This document shows, piece after piece, positions 43,154 through 51,185 of a stretch of DNA of 64,000 nucleotides. A model generated the notes under the pieces. It did not search any database, had not been told where the DNA came from, and was given only the letters and a program-made list of their open reading frames with translations. Location of the stretch: assembly GCA_029775965.1 (NCBI GenBank), contig JARVJU010000008.1, positions 1 through 64,000 of the forward strand. Direction: 5' to 3'. A program made the translations under genes and the position numbers. This DNA is from Nitrososphaeria archaeon (lineage in GTDB: Archaea; Thermoproteota; Nitrososphaeria; Conexivisphaerales; DTJL01). Every line of letters begins with the position of its first letter. The stretch's first letter is position 1.

Positions 43154-43714
43154 TCAAGAAGAGTCATTCTTAGAGTCAGCAAAAAAGGAATCAGATACTG
43201 CCATAAGAACTATCAGAAATATAAAGGAACCGAAAAGTAAAATCCCAATGATCGGATTGGGCAGAACTTTAGAGCTTTCGGTAAAGTAGATTGACACAAG
43301 AGAAGCTGGCAACGATATGATTACAGATAAGAATGAGGCTAAAGCTATGAGCGTTCCAATTCGATCATATTCTTCTAGCTGCGAATCGGTAAAGTTAACA
43401 ATTCCAGATGTAATAGAACTGAACGACAAATCACTAAGAGAGGCTGCTAAGCATAAAGCAGTAAGTAGTGAAATAAAGAAAAGAGCATTAGGCTTTAGTG
43501 CAAAGACCATAACTCCCGTTGCCGCAAGCATGAACCAAGAAAGAGAAGCAGCTTTCCTGTTTTGGATTGCCACACCCACAAAATAAATCATTGCCGAGAT
43601 TGCAATTGCTATTAGGCCATAAGGAGTTTTGCCAGTTATGAGCAGGATTGTGATCAAAGTAGCAAGAGAATAAAAGAATATAGATGTTGACCATTTTAAT
43701 AGTTTTAGAATCAA
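43154..43714 (-). CDS. Membrane protein, last gene of the MoxR-DUF58 operon
   Basis: The 186-residue protein has five or six hydrophobic segments: LATLITILLITG, GLIAIAISAMIYFVG, WFMLAATGVMVFAL, FFISLLTALCLAASL, IALASFLSVIISLPASLV and IIGILLFGSFIFLIVLMAV. An acidic loop (NFTDSQLEEYDRIGT) follows the fourth. No family is recognised. Its start adjoins the stop of the DUF58 gene (no gap), so it is co-transcribed and probably belongs to the same membrane assembly. The other ORFs in this stretch are frame shadows. Confidence 0.7.
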   Translation of the reverse strand: MILKLLKWSTSIFFYSLATLITILLITGKTPYGLIAIAISAMIYFVGVAIQNRKAASLSWFMLAATGVMVFALKPNALFFISLLTALCLAASLSDLSFSSITSGIVNFTDSQLEEYDRIGTLIALASFLSVIISLPASLVSIYFTESSKVLPNPIIGILLFGSFIFLIVLMAVSDSFFADSKNDSS

Positions 43715-44977
43715 CTAACCAAACCCCACTTTTGCTTCCACATTTCTCATGGAATGTGAGATAGGAATAGCTATATCCCAGTCAACGACTGTGGCATATT
43801 TTCTCACCTGGTTCAAAAACACCTTTCTATTCTGGATGAAGAGTTTTGTTGCTATTCTCCTTTCCCGATCTTTCAGCCTGCCTATTCTTTCCGACCATAT
43901 ATCAGGAGCAACAACTAAGGTATTGAAACCATCTTCATGAAGAGCAGATACCGAATCTAAAATCTCCACATCAGCTAGAGGTGTAATAATAGTTACCTCA
44001 TTCACTTTTGGAAAAAGGAGCCTGAGGTAGCTGTTTACTTTACTGATTTGCCACCTTCTTCCCGCTCTAAAGTCTGATAAAGCAGCAAGTATCTTTCTCA
44101 GCTGCTTAAATCCATATGCTGGAGGAACTTTTTCTAGCAAATCACCCATTATCATCAGCCCTACTTTGTTTCTAGACATAAGGGAGGAATAGGCAATTGT
44201 TGCAGCAGCGCTTGAGCAAAATCTGAATTGTACTTTCTCATCATCCTCTGCAAGCAATGCAAATCTCGAATCCAGAACTATCATCAGCTCACCCGCCAAT
44301 TCAGAAGTATACTGATTTGTAAAAAGAGCTGAATACCTAGCAGATGCCTTCCAGTTGATTCGTCTTAATCTATCCCCAGGAACGTAGTTCCTTACAGAAT
44401 AAAATTCCTCCCCTTCACCCTGTCTTCTAGACCTGTTTTCGCCAGGTTCATTTCTTAGAGAAAGCATCAGAATGCTGTGCCTGCTTGTTTCAACAAAGGG
44501 ATAGGCTCTTATTTCTTCATATGTTTGGATGATCTTTCTTTTATGAAATATCTGAAGCGGATCCATCACTTCAATGCTTATTTTTGATAGCATGTATCTA
44601 CCCGGAAGTGAAGCTGAAAGAGAAAAGTTAAACGATTTTGTCTCATTGTTTTTTAAACCGAGCAGAATTACGTTTGAGCCATCAACAAGCTCCATATTAC
44701 TCGGTAATTCATCCGTTACCTTGACAACTGCCAACCTTTCACCGTTATTTTGAATTTTTAGCTTTATGCTCAACGTATCGCCTTGGAGAATTACCTTTCT
44801 TTCTACCAATCTTGTCACGTCAACCTCAGTATGTAGCGGAAAGGCAACCCTGGCCATCAGAATGAAGATAACCGCTGGGAGTGAAACCATGCTTATGGCA
44901 GGAAGGTAGAAGAATGCGCCTAGTGCCACTGATAGAATGGCTATGGTAGAGATGTAATAGCCTCGAGCAGTAAACAC
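43715..44977 (-). CDS. DUF58 (von Willebrand A-like) membrane-anchored protein
   Basis: The 420-residue protein has two N-terminal membrane helices (about 8-45), a beta-sandwich region (about 60-160) and a C-terminal DUF58 domain. The family motif RRINWKASARYSALFTNQY is present, followed by ELMIVLDSRFAL, a vWA-like first strand with an incomplete metal site (DSRF in place of DxSxS). DUF58 proteins work with MoxR AAA+ ATPases in assembling or maturing protein complexes at the membrane. It lies directly between the MoxR gene and a small membrane protein in a five-gene operon. Confidence 0.87.
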   Translation of the reverse strand: MFTARGYYISTIAILSVALGAFFYLPAISMVSLPAVIFILMARVAFPLHTEVDVTRLVERKVILQGDTLSIKLKIQNNGERLAVVKVTDELPSNMELVDGSNVILLGLKNNETKSFNFSLSASLPGRYMLSKISIEVMDPLQIFHKRKIIQTYEEIRAYPFVETSRHSILMLSLRNEPGENRSRRQGEGEEFYSVRNYVPGDRLRRINWKASARYSALFTNQYTSELAGELMIVLDSRFALLAEDDEKVQFRFCSSAAATIAYSSLMSRNKVGLMIMGDLLEKVPPAYGFKQLRKILAALSDFRAGRRWQISKVNSYLRLLFPKVNEVTIITPLADVEILDSVSALHEDGFNTLVVAPDIWSERIGRLKDRERRIATKLFIQNRKVFLNQVRKYATVVDWDIAIPISHSMRNVEAKVGFG

Positions 44978-45934
44978 TCAGTCCACCTTCGGGACGGGGA
45001 CTTGCTCCAGTATCTCTTTAACTACAGCGGCGCTCTTTCCTCCTCTGAGCATCTGCTCAGGCTTCAGAATTATTCTATGTGAAAGAGCATCCAAGGCTAT
45101 CTGTTTTATATCATCAGGTATTAAGTATTCCCTTCCGTGCATCCATGCAGATGCCTTGGAGAGTTTTAGAAGAGCCAGCGTTCCTCTTGGGCTGGCCCCT
45201 ATCTCGACATCCTTGTGGACCCTAGTCCTTCTTACAATCTCTACCATATAGTTGAGCAATGATTTGTCTACGTACACATCTTCCACTCCTCTTCTCATCT
45301 CCTCTACCTCTGGTGCATCAACTACAACCTCAAGTTCAACATCATCATACTTTCTCTCGTTTCTTTTCCCTGCGATGCTGAACTCTTCCTGTGCGCTGGG
45401 ATAGCCAACTGATATTTTGGCTAGGAATCTATCTACCTGTGCTTCAGGCAGAGGGTATGTTCCTTCATATTCTATCGGGTTCTGTGTAGCAATTACCATA
45501 AACGGCCTTGGCAGCTGATATGTCGAATCCTCAATTGTTACCTGTCTCTCCTGCATAGCCTCCAATAGTGCGGACTGGGTCCTTGGAGGAGCCCTGTTCA
45601 CCTCGTCAGCAAGGACTATGTTTGCAAAAAGAGGCCCCTTTCTGAGTACAAATCTGGATTCATTCCTGTCGAAGACAAACGACCCGGTTATATCAGCAGG
45701 AAGCAGGTCAGAAGTGAATTGTATTCTTTTGAATTGAAGGCCTAAAGTCCTTGCAAAAGACTTTGCTATCAGTGTCTTGCCTAGACCAGGGTAGTCTTCG
45801 ATAAGTACGTGCCCTTCACAGAGAAGGCACATCAGAAGTTTCATTATAACTTCTTCCTTCCCAACGATGGCTCTGCTCATCTGATCAAGTATCTTCCTCA
45901 CTGCCTTGTTAATCGGTTCAGCTATATCTTTCAT
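44978..45934 (-). CDS. moxR: MoxR-family AAA+ ATPase
   Basis: The 318-residue AAA+ protein is a MoxR-type chaperone-like ATPase. Walker A is GYPGLGKTLIAKSFA (near residue 46), Walker B with the family extension is VLADEVNRAPPRTQSALLEAMQE, sensor 1 is VIATQNPIEYEGTYPLPEAQ with the arginine-finger region QVDRFL after it, and the C-terminal lid ends with a helix containing GASPRG. It is thought to remodel a partner complex together with the DUF58 protein encoded directly downstream. Its start overlaps the preceding small membrane-protein gene by 17 bases, which points to coupled translation. Confidence 0.93.
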   Translation of the reverse strand: MKDIAEPINKAVRKILDQMSRAIVGKEEVIMKLLMCLLCEGHVLIEDYPGLGKTLIAKSFARTLGLQFKRIQFTSDLLPADITGSFVFDRNESRFVLRKGPLFANIVLADEVNRAPPRTQSALLEAMQERQVTIEDSTYQLPRPFMVIATQNPIEYEGTYPLPEAQVDRFLAKISVGYPSAQEEFSIAGKRNERKYDDVELEVVVDAPEVEEMRRGVEDVYVDKSLLNYMVEIVRRTRVHKDVEIGASPRGTLALLKLSKASAWMHGREYLIPDDIKQIALDALSHRIILKPEQMLRGGKSAAVVKEILEQVPVPKVD

Positions 45935-46367
45935 CAGCCATCTTGTCCAGCAGTTTTTCTAGAGTCACCAAGTATAGCTTCCTTTCCTCTGAATCCTTTA
46001 TTTTTATAAATCTCTTCTTGGATGAAAGTCTTCTTATTTCATCAGCATTCAGAAGGCTTTCAGCCTTCCCCTTAGCAGATGCAAGCTGTTTGAGATTTTC
46101 AAGTATATATCTTCTTGCTTCACTTTCGCCATCTGCTGCCCTTTTTACCGTCAACAGCATCTCATCCTTTCTTGTCAAAACAACTTTTTTAGTTATCTCA
46201 TGGTCCGGCCTCATCGACAAAGATAACCCTATGCCAAGGAATAAAAGAAAATACAAGCTAATCATTACTGTAACGTCGTTTTCACCAAGAACTGCATTCA
46301 ACAAAATAAGGGCGATTGAAGCCGTGGCTGTGATCGCTGCTAACCTCATGTTCTTGCCTATCAGCAT
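45918..46367 (-). CDS. Two-helix membrane protein of the MoxR operon
   Basis: The 149-residue protein has two transmembrane helices near the N-terminus (IALILLNAVLG and ISLYFLLFLGIGLSL), then a cytoplasmic, highly charged helical part with RRYILENLKQLASAKGKAESLLNADEIRRLSSKKR. No family was recognised. The start touches the stop of the DUF4129 gene (one-base overlap) and the end overlaps the MoxR gene, so it is firmly part of this operon. Helical cytoplasmic domains of this kind could contact MoxR, which is inference. Confidence 0.7.
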   Translation of the reverse strand: MLIGKNMRLAAITATASIALILLNAVLGENDVTVMISLYFLLFLGIGLSLSMRPDHEITKKVVLTRKDEMLLTVKRAADGESEARRYILENLKQLASAKGKAESLLNADEIRRLSSKKRFIKIKDSEERKLYLVTLEKLLDKMADERYS

Positions 46368-47206
46368 TAACCGCCTACCCAGTCCGTTCCCAGCAGCTTC
46401 TCTTCTATCTTCTTTACCGATGTGATTGCAGCGCTCACCTTCCCTTCATCAATAGGATAGATGCTGTATCTAGCCTCTTCGAACGCCGATGTAAGTGTCA
46501 TAGCTTCAGGGTAAATTTTTGGTGAATTTTTCTCTATTTCATTTAAGTACTCTCTTGGGGTAAGAGTTAAGACTTCTTTTATTCCCATTTTTTGTGCAGC
46601 AGAAATCAGCCTACCATAACACAGGTAAACTTTCTTCCTCATTTCATCTTTCTCGGAATATGCTAAACTAAATATATCCTCAGCCTTTGAAGCTTCCCTT
46701 TCTTCTTCGTTTTTTTGGAAGTCTCCTGGCATAATATATGCAGCAGTTTTGTGTCTCCTAACGTAGGTAGAGGAAAGAATCGCAAGCAGTACTATTATGG
46801 AAATTAAGAAGTATTGCAATTCATAGAGATCAAAATTGAAACCTGGAAAGTGAACGAGCAAAGTCAACATACCATAAGTAAACGTACCAAGCAAGGCTAG
46901 AAATAAAATAAGAAGCATTTCTTTGAGGCTTGTCACAAGTCTGTCTCTAATCCAAGTCATAAGAAAGGCTGTGAGCAAGAGCAACGCACCGAGCATAAGG
47001 ATCCCTGCATCAGTGTTTGATTCACCTTGGCCTTGCGTTGGATTAACTATTATCGAACCTCCTCTGCCTGGGGGCTGAATAGGTGTACCCGAAAAGCTTG
47101 CGAAGTGTATGCCAGAAGCATTTACTATAAAGGCCGCTACAGAAGCGGATAGAATAAGAATAATCCCAGCTGATAGAATAAGCTCAACTTGAACTGCCTT
47201 CAACAC
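46367..47206 (-). CDS. DUF4129-type membrane protein, first gene of the MoxR operon
   Basis: The 279-residue protein has an N-terminal helix (LSAGIILILSASVAAFIV), a Pro/Gly-rich extracellular loop (FSGTPIQPPGRGGSIIV), three further helices (about 70-145) and a cytoplasmic C-terminal domain with VYLCYGRLISAAQKMGIKE, LTPREYL and FEEARYSI. This C-terminal pattern (Y-x-x-L, TPREY, FExARYS) is the hallmark of DUF4129. The family is regularly linked to MoxR/DUF58 and, in some bacteria, transglutaminase-like genes. No transglutaminase is present here. Confidence 0.8.
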   Translation of the reverse strand: MLKAVQVELILSAGIILILSASVAAFIVNASGIHFASFSGTPIQPPGRGGSIIVNPTQGQGESNTDAGILMLGALLLLTAFLMTWIRDRLVTSLKEMLLILFLALLGTFTYGMLTLLVHFPGFNFDLYELQYFLISIIVLLAILSSTYVRRHKTAAYIMPGDFQKNEEEREASKAEDIFSLAYSEKDEMRKKVYLCYGRLISAAQKMGIKEVLTLTPREYLNEIEKNSPKIYPEAMTLTSAFEEARYSIYPIDEGKVSAAITSVKKIEEKLLGTDWVGG

Positions 47207-47566
47207 TATGCTATAATGTCTAGTAGTATTTTATTTTAGCTGTATATAGATTCTCTTGTCTTTTGTAAAAATATCCCTGCCTAAATTTAGAGTAGGGAAT
47301 CCCGGTGTGATTGTTCTAAAATACAATACAGCCACGTAGGGATACTGCGCTTTGCCCGCTAAATCACCATTTTGTTGACTTTCTCGATCTTCTAATGTAT
47401 TATGATTAATGCAGCTGCAAGCACTATCGCTGAAAAAGTGAAGCAGTAATTAAGTTGAGTAGGATAGCAGGATCTTACGGGCAGGTTAATTGTGTTGATT
47501 TTTACAAGAGAAGTCTTCAGTCATGCTGGTCCAAGTAGAGCAGGTAAGAGTTACAAAATCTAAAAT
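47207..47566. other. Gap of about 360 bases, nothing recognised
   Basis: The region separates the MoxR operon (leftward) from the nitroreductase gene (also leftward). It holds T-rich sequence near 47225-47270, a few coding-like codon runs of fewer than 25 codons and no recognisable RNA gene or repeat. Confidence 0.5.
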
Positions 47567-48154
47567 CTACCATCTTTCATAATGCACAAACTCATTCCAA
47601 TTTCTTCTTCCTCTCTTTAGCGAGGGAGATTTGACATCCTTATCTCCATAGCCAATTGATATTACACCGACCGGATGAAAATGGTCAGGTATGCCTAGCA
47701 ATTCTTTCATCTCATGTACCCTGGTGACTCCGGTGAAGGCAGAAGCCAAAGCTAGGTCGACAGCTGCAAGCATAACAATCATGCAGCTGGCTCCAGCATC
47801 AAAGAACCAGTATGGCGTGGGCCATTCTATTTCTCTCCCGTTCTTTAGCTTATCTGGCTCACTGTATCTGTCATGGTATATCTTTTCGCTTATACACGCT
47901 ACAATAGCAACAGGTGCTTCGCTTATCCATCTATGGAACCCAGCTTTTGCATATTCTTCTTCTCCCTGTAGTTCTGCCAATCTCTTCTTCCTTTCAGCGT
48001 CTCTGACAACAACATAAGCTACACCTTGACTGTAGCCAGCGCTTGGAGCATGTTGTGCGAGCTGAAGAATAAGGTCTACCTTTTCCTGTGGGATATCATC
48101 TTTCTTAAAATGCCTGACCATCCTTCTCTTCTTTACCACTTTTTGAAACTCCAA
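47567..48154 (-). CDS. Nitroreductase-family FMN oxidoreductase
   Basis: The 195-residue protein has the nitroreductase fold. RRMVRHFKKDDIPQEKVDLIL is the typical N-terminal FMN-phosphate contact (Arg pair), LAQHAPSAGYSQGVAYVVV the second flavin contact, and DAGASCMIVMLAAVDLALAS the dimer helix. The C-terminal VGVISIGYGDKDVKSPSLKRGRR is the usual end with an Arg pair near FMN. It reduces nitro compounds, quinones or flavins with NAD(P)H; the physiological substrate is unknown. A second family member lies at 52631-53140. Confidence 0.87.
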   Translation of the reverse strand: MEFQKVVKKRRMVRHFKKDDIPQEKVDLILQLAQHAPSAGYSQGVAYVVVRDAERKKRLAELQGEEEYAKAGFHRWISEAPVAIVACISEKIYHDRYSEPDKLKNGREIEWPTPYWFFDAGASCMIVMLAAVDLALASAFTGVTRVHEMKELLGIPDHFHPVGVISIGYGDKDVKSPSLKRGRRNWNEFVHYERW

Positions 48155-48347
48155 ATTTTATGACCTCTGTATCATTAAGTTATGACGAAGTTTTTAATGA
48201 TTTTTCTGTTCATGTAGGACTAATGTTTATCTGAGTCGTAAAGGTCTTCTTTCAGTATTAGCATTTCTTCGACGATTCTTAGTTCGAAGCTTCCAGCAAC
48301 TCTTTTAGCTGGATGCATTTAAATATGGATGAGCAGCTTGCTATATT

Positions 48348-49181
48348 ATGCTACAAAATCAAAAAGCAGACTTATTCAGGTCATATCATCATTCAACAAA
48401 AATCTTCATACTTCCGAATGCATGGGATGTTCCTACAGCAAAGCTGTTTGAGAATGTTGGCTTTAGGGCAGTAGCGACAACAAGTGCAGGCATGATGGTA
48501 GCTCTTGGCTATGAGGATGGAGAATACATACCAAGACAAGAATACATAGCTTCTGTTGCAAGAATTGCCAAAGTTCTGACAGTACCTTTGAGTGTAGACT
48601 TGGTATCAGGATTTGGTAGGAATGCAAAAGGTGTAGCTGATACTGTAAAGGCTGTGGCTGATGTTGGCGCAGTAGGGGTAAATATAGAAGATTTTGAGCA
48701 TACGAGCAAAAAGTTGTTCAGCATTGAAGAGCAGGTTGAAAAGATAAAAGCCATAAAAAAGCTTACACCAAACATATTCGTAAACGCAAGGACAGATGCA
48801 TTAAGGTTTGCCTCAGGAGATGAAGAAGAGAGATTCAAAGAGGCGTTGAAGAGGGGAGAAGCATACAGAGATGCTGGAGCTGATTGCTTATATCCCATGG
48901 GCCTAGTAGATAAAGAGAAAATTGCAAGGTATGTTGACAGTATAAAGTTTCCTGTCAATATCATGCTAAGAAAAGGGATCCCGAGTATTAAGGAGCTGGA
49001 GGAGCTTCATGTTGCAAGGCTGAGCTTTGGTCCATCAGCAGCTTATGCTGTTATTGGGTTTCTTAAAATTGCCTCCAGGCAGATACTTGAGAAGTATGAT
49101 TACAGTATGATGCTGGAGAATGCGATAGACTATGAAGAACTGAACAGCCTTGCAAAGAAAACATTTAACAAGGGAAGATGA
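48348..49181 (+). CDS. Isocitrate lyase / PEP mutase family protein
   Basis: The 277-residue TIM-barrel protein belongs to the isocitrate lyase/phosphoenolpyruvate mutase superfamily (COG2513 type). Conserved features are FILPNAWDVPTAKLFENVGF, ATTSAGMMVALGYEDG, SVDLVSGFG, GAVGVNIEDFEH with the metal-site acid, and VNARTDAL. The KKCGH motif of true isocitrate lyase and the lid signatures of PEP mutase are absent, so the reaction (cleavage of a 2-oxo- or hydroxyacid) is not known. The start ATG follows GCTATATTATG with an AATATGGA TATA-like stretch about 25 bases upstream. A transposon-end-like hairpin lies 14 bases behind the stop. Confidence 0.85.
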   Translation: MLQNQKADLFRSYHHSTKIFILPNAWDVPTAKLFENVGFRAVATTSAGMMVALGYEDGEYIPRQEYIASVARIAKVLTVPLSVDLVSGFGRNAKGVADTVKAVADVGAVGVNIEDFEHTSKKLFSIEEQVEKIKAIKKLTPNIFVNARTDALRFASGDEEERFKEALKRGEAYRDAGADCLYPMGLVDKEKIARYVDSIKFPVNIMLRKGIPSIKELEELHVARLSFGPSAAYAVIGFLKIASRQILEKYDYSMMLENAIDYEELNSLAKKTFNKGR

Positions 49182-49192
49182 TTTGAATCATT

Positions 49193-49245
49193 TTTATCTA
49201 ATCTCGCAAGAAGACCCCGTCCGCAAGGGCGGGGTAGTTCACTTG
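49193..49245 (+). mobile_element. Solo TnpB-type right-end / omega-RNA-like hairpin, copy 2
   Basis: TTTATCTAATCTCG-CAAGAAGA is followed by hairpin CCCCGTCC-GCAA-GGGCGGGG (49215-49222 with 49227-49234) and TAGTTCACT. It shares about 47 of 51 bases with the copy at 865-918; the stem is identical and the four-base loop differs at one base. No tnpB is attached. It separates the PEP-mutase-family gene from the TetR/MFS/TauE cassette. Confidence 0.6.
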
Positions 49246-49309
49246 ACAGGTAGCCTCGCTTTCTGTGTAAAGTTCTTGTATAATGGGTTGTATACCATTA
49301 TGAAGATCA

Positions 49310-49870
49310 TTATAGCTGTTTTGAAGCCATCAATATCGACTTGCTGAGCTGCCTGACGTATTCCTCTGGGCTCAAAGGGTTATCATCCCACCATATTGTA
49401 TAACAGAGCAGGGAACCAAAGAAACTCCTCCTCAGAACAATTGGTATTTTATTCCCTGAAAGCTTTTCCACATTACTGAAAAGCATATCCATCTTGTCCA
49501 AGCATGCCAACTTTAGTCTTTTTTTTATTGTCTTATACCTGTCCTTATTCGCCATTGTAGCTATGAGTAATGACCTCATGTTGCTGTCTTTGTATTTCTT
49601 CATAAACGCCATTCCAAAGGCGTTCAGCATCTCCTCTGCACCTTTATACCTGCCGTCAAGGGTTGCCTGAATTACATCATAGGGGACAGAAAGCATTGCA
49701 ATATGCTTTATCAGGTCATCCTTCTTCTTGAAATACAGAAAGACTGTGCCCTTGCTCAGCCCGCTCCTTTTTGACACTTCGTCTACTGTCGCTGAATCGA
49801 ACCCCTTTTCCGCAAAGACATTTACAGCCGCCATAATAATTTTATCTTTGCTATTCTCCATCTGGCCCAT
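49310..49870 (-). CDS. TetR-family transcriptional repressor
   Basis: The 186-residue protein has the TetR helix-turn-helix at its N-terminus: KDKIIMAAVNVFAEKGFDSATVDEVSKRSGLSKGTVFLYFKKKDDLIKHI, matching the family consensus residue by residue. The rest is an alpha-helical ligand domain with no similarity that names the inducer. It is divergent from the MFS transporter gene, and the 108 bases between contain repeated ACTGACTGACC motifs that look like its operators. It therefore probably represses both itself and the transporter until a toxic compound binds. Confidence 0.92.
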   Translation of the reverse strand: MGQMENSKDKIIMAAVNVFAEKGFDSATVDEVSKRSGLSKGTVFLYFKKKDDLIKHIAMLSVPYDVIQATLDGRYKGAEEMLNAFGMAFMKKYKDSNMRSLLIATMANKDRYKTIKKRLKLACLDKMDMLFSNVEKLSGNKIPIVLRRSFFGSLLCYTIWWDDNPLSPEEYVRQLSKSILMASKQL

Positions 49871-49904
49871 ATATTATGCTATAGTAGCGGGGTATTTTAA
49901 TATT

Positions 49905-49967
49905 ACTGACTAACCGGTTACTGACTGACCCACCGGTAAGTTTATAAACTGACTGACCGTATAGTCA
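49905..49967. promoter_or_regulatory. Three operator-like repeats around the MFS promoter
   Basis: ACTGACTAACCGGT (49905-49918), ACTGACTGACCCACCGGT (49920-49937) and ACTGACTGACCGTATAGTCA (49948-49967) share the core ACTGACTrACC. The first contains the perfect palindrome TAACCGGTTA; the third contains TGACT and its complement AGTCA in TetR-like spacing. The TATA element TTTATAAAC (49941-49949) of the MFS gene lies between the second and third copies, so a bound repressor would block transcription. Confidence 0.7.
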
Positions 49968-49978
49968 TATGATGGTAT

Positions 49979-51184
49979 ATGCAGAATAAAAGAAAGATTG
50001 GATTGGATTTCGGCATTATAAGCGGCGCCGAATGGCTGATAATAATTGCAGCATTTATAGGAAGATACCTTTTGCAGTTCTACCAGACTTCAATAGGTTC
50101 ACTGGGACTTGCATTTGGGATGAATTCATTTGAAATAGGTATAGGGTTTGCGCTCTTCACCGTTATGTTTGCTGTTGCTGCAGTACTCATGCATAGCTTC
50201 AAACCCAGCCAGCTCAAGACAGTTGAAATAGTTTCACTGGCATTATTGGGAATAACCATGCCCCTTTACATAATAGCAAAGGGATATGCAGTTGTTTACA
50301 CGCTGATGACAATAGATGGATTCATAACCGGCCTAGTCATGGACTCATTCATGACTATGGCAGGGATGGCTTCGCTAGATCAGTCAAAAAGGCAGGTAGA
50401 GCAGGCAGCCTTTTCCTTCTGGGTTGCGCTTGCATTGATTGTTGCGCCTTTTACAACAGGCCTCATACTTGGCCTGGGCATAAAGGAGATATTTCTGATA
50501 TTTGCAGTAATGGCATTTATAGCAATCCCGTTTGTGATTGCATTAAGGGGAAGCTATGCTCTGAAGTATACTGAATCAAAGGAACATGAAAGAGGTAGCT
50601 TCAGTTCGCTTTTCCACAACCAACAGTACAACTGGGCTGTAATTGCTGCATTTGCATACACAATACCATTCTTCATAATATTATCTTTTGGCACTTACTA
50701 TGGACAGGTTCTCGGGCTGTCTGCGAGTAGTGTTTTCTATTTGTTAGCAGCGATGTTTGTAGGAGATGTCGTGACAAGACTCATCATCAGGATCAGGTCC
50801 CCAGTACAGAACAAGCGTCCTTATATGATATTTGCGGTGTCAATTGCAATGCTTGCTGCAATATTTCTTGCACTGAGCTCTTTTTCATTGGTATTCTTCG
50901 TTCTTGCATTTCTGATAGCAGCAATCCCTGATGGCATAGCATGGACACTGGGATTACAGATAGCAAACACCACATTTAAGCCTGAGGATATAGTGAATTC
51001 AACATCGTTCTTCAGCTCCAGCATGATGATAATGTCAGCTCTCATGCCTCTGGTAGGATACATGGCTTCATTGAAGGAATTTAGCTTTACAAACACCTTC
51101 TGGATATTTGCAGCATTAACTGCCATATTCTTTACATGGGAACTTCTACTCAGGCAGGGAAAAGGAACCAAGGTGGTTGGCTAA
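49979..51184 (+). CDS. MFS transporter under TetR control
   Basis: The 401-residue protein has about 12 transmembrane segments in two halves joined by a charged loop near residue 200 (KYTESKEHERGSFSSLFHNQQY). The major facilitator outline is clear but the usual A-loop GxLaDrxGRR between helices 2 and 3 is weak (MHSFKPSQLKTVE). Export of a drug-like compound or metabolite is likely because it is divergent from a TetR repressor gene. The substrate is unknown. The ATG at 49979 lies about 35 bases after a TATA element. The TauE/SafE gene follows immediately. Confidence 0.85.
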   Translation: MQNKRKIGLDFGIISGAEWLIIIAAFIGRYLLQFYQTSIGSLGLAFGMNSFEIGIGFALFTVMFAVAAVLMHSFKPSQLKTVEIVSLALLGITMPLYIIAKGYAVVYTLMTIDGFITGLVMDSFMTMAGMASLDQSKRQVEQAAFSFWVALALIVAPFTTGLILGLGIKEIFLIFAVMAFIAIPFVIALRGSYALKYTESKEHERGSFSSLFHNQQYNWAVIAAFAYTIPFFIILSFGTYYGQVLGLSASSVFYLLAAMFVGDVVTRLIIRIRSPVQNKRPYMIFAVSIAMLAAIFLALSSFSLVFFVLAFLIAAIPDGIAWTLGLQIANTTFKPEDIVNSTSFFSSSMMIMSALMPLVGYMASLKEFSFTNTFWIFAALTAIFFTWELLLRQGKGTKVVG

Positions 51185-51185
51185 A

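Noticed and set aside
48348-49181. Isocitrate lyase proper (glyoxylate shunt)
   Set aside because: The KKCGH catalytic motif and usual length (over 400 residues) are missing; only the superfamily can be named.
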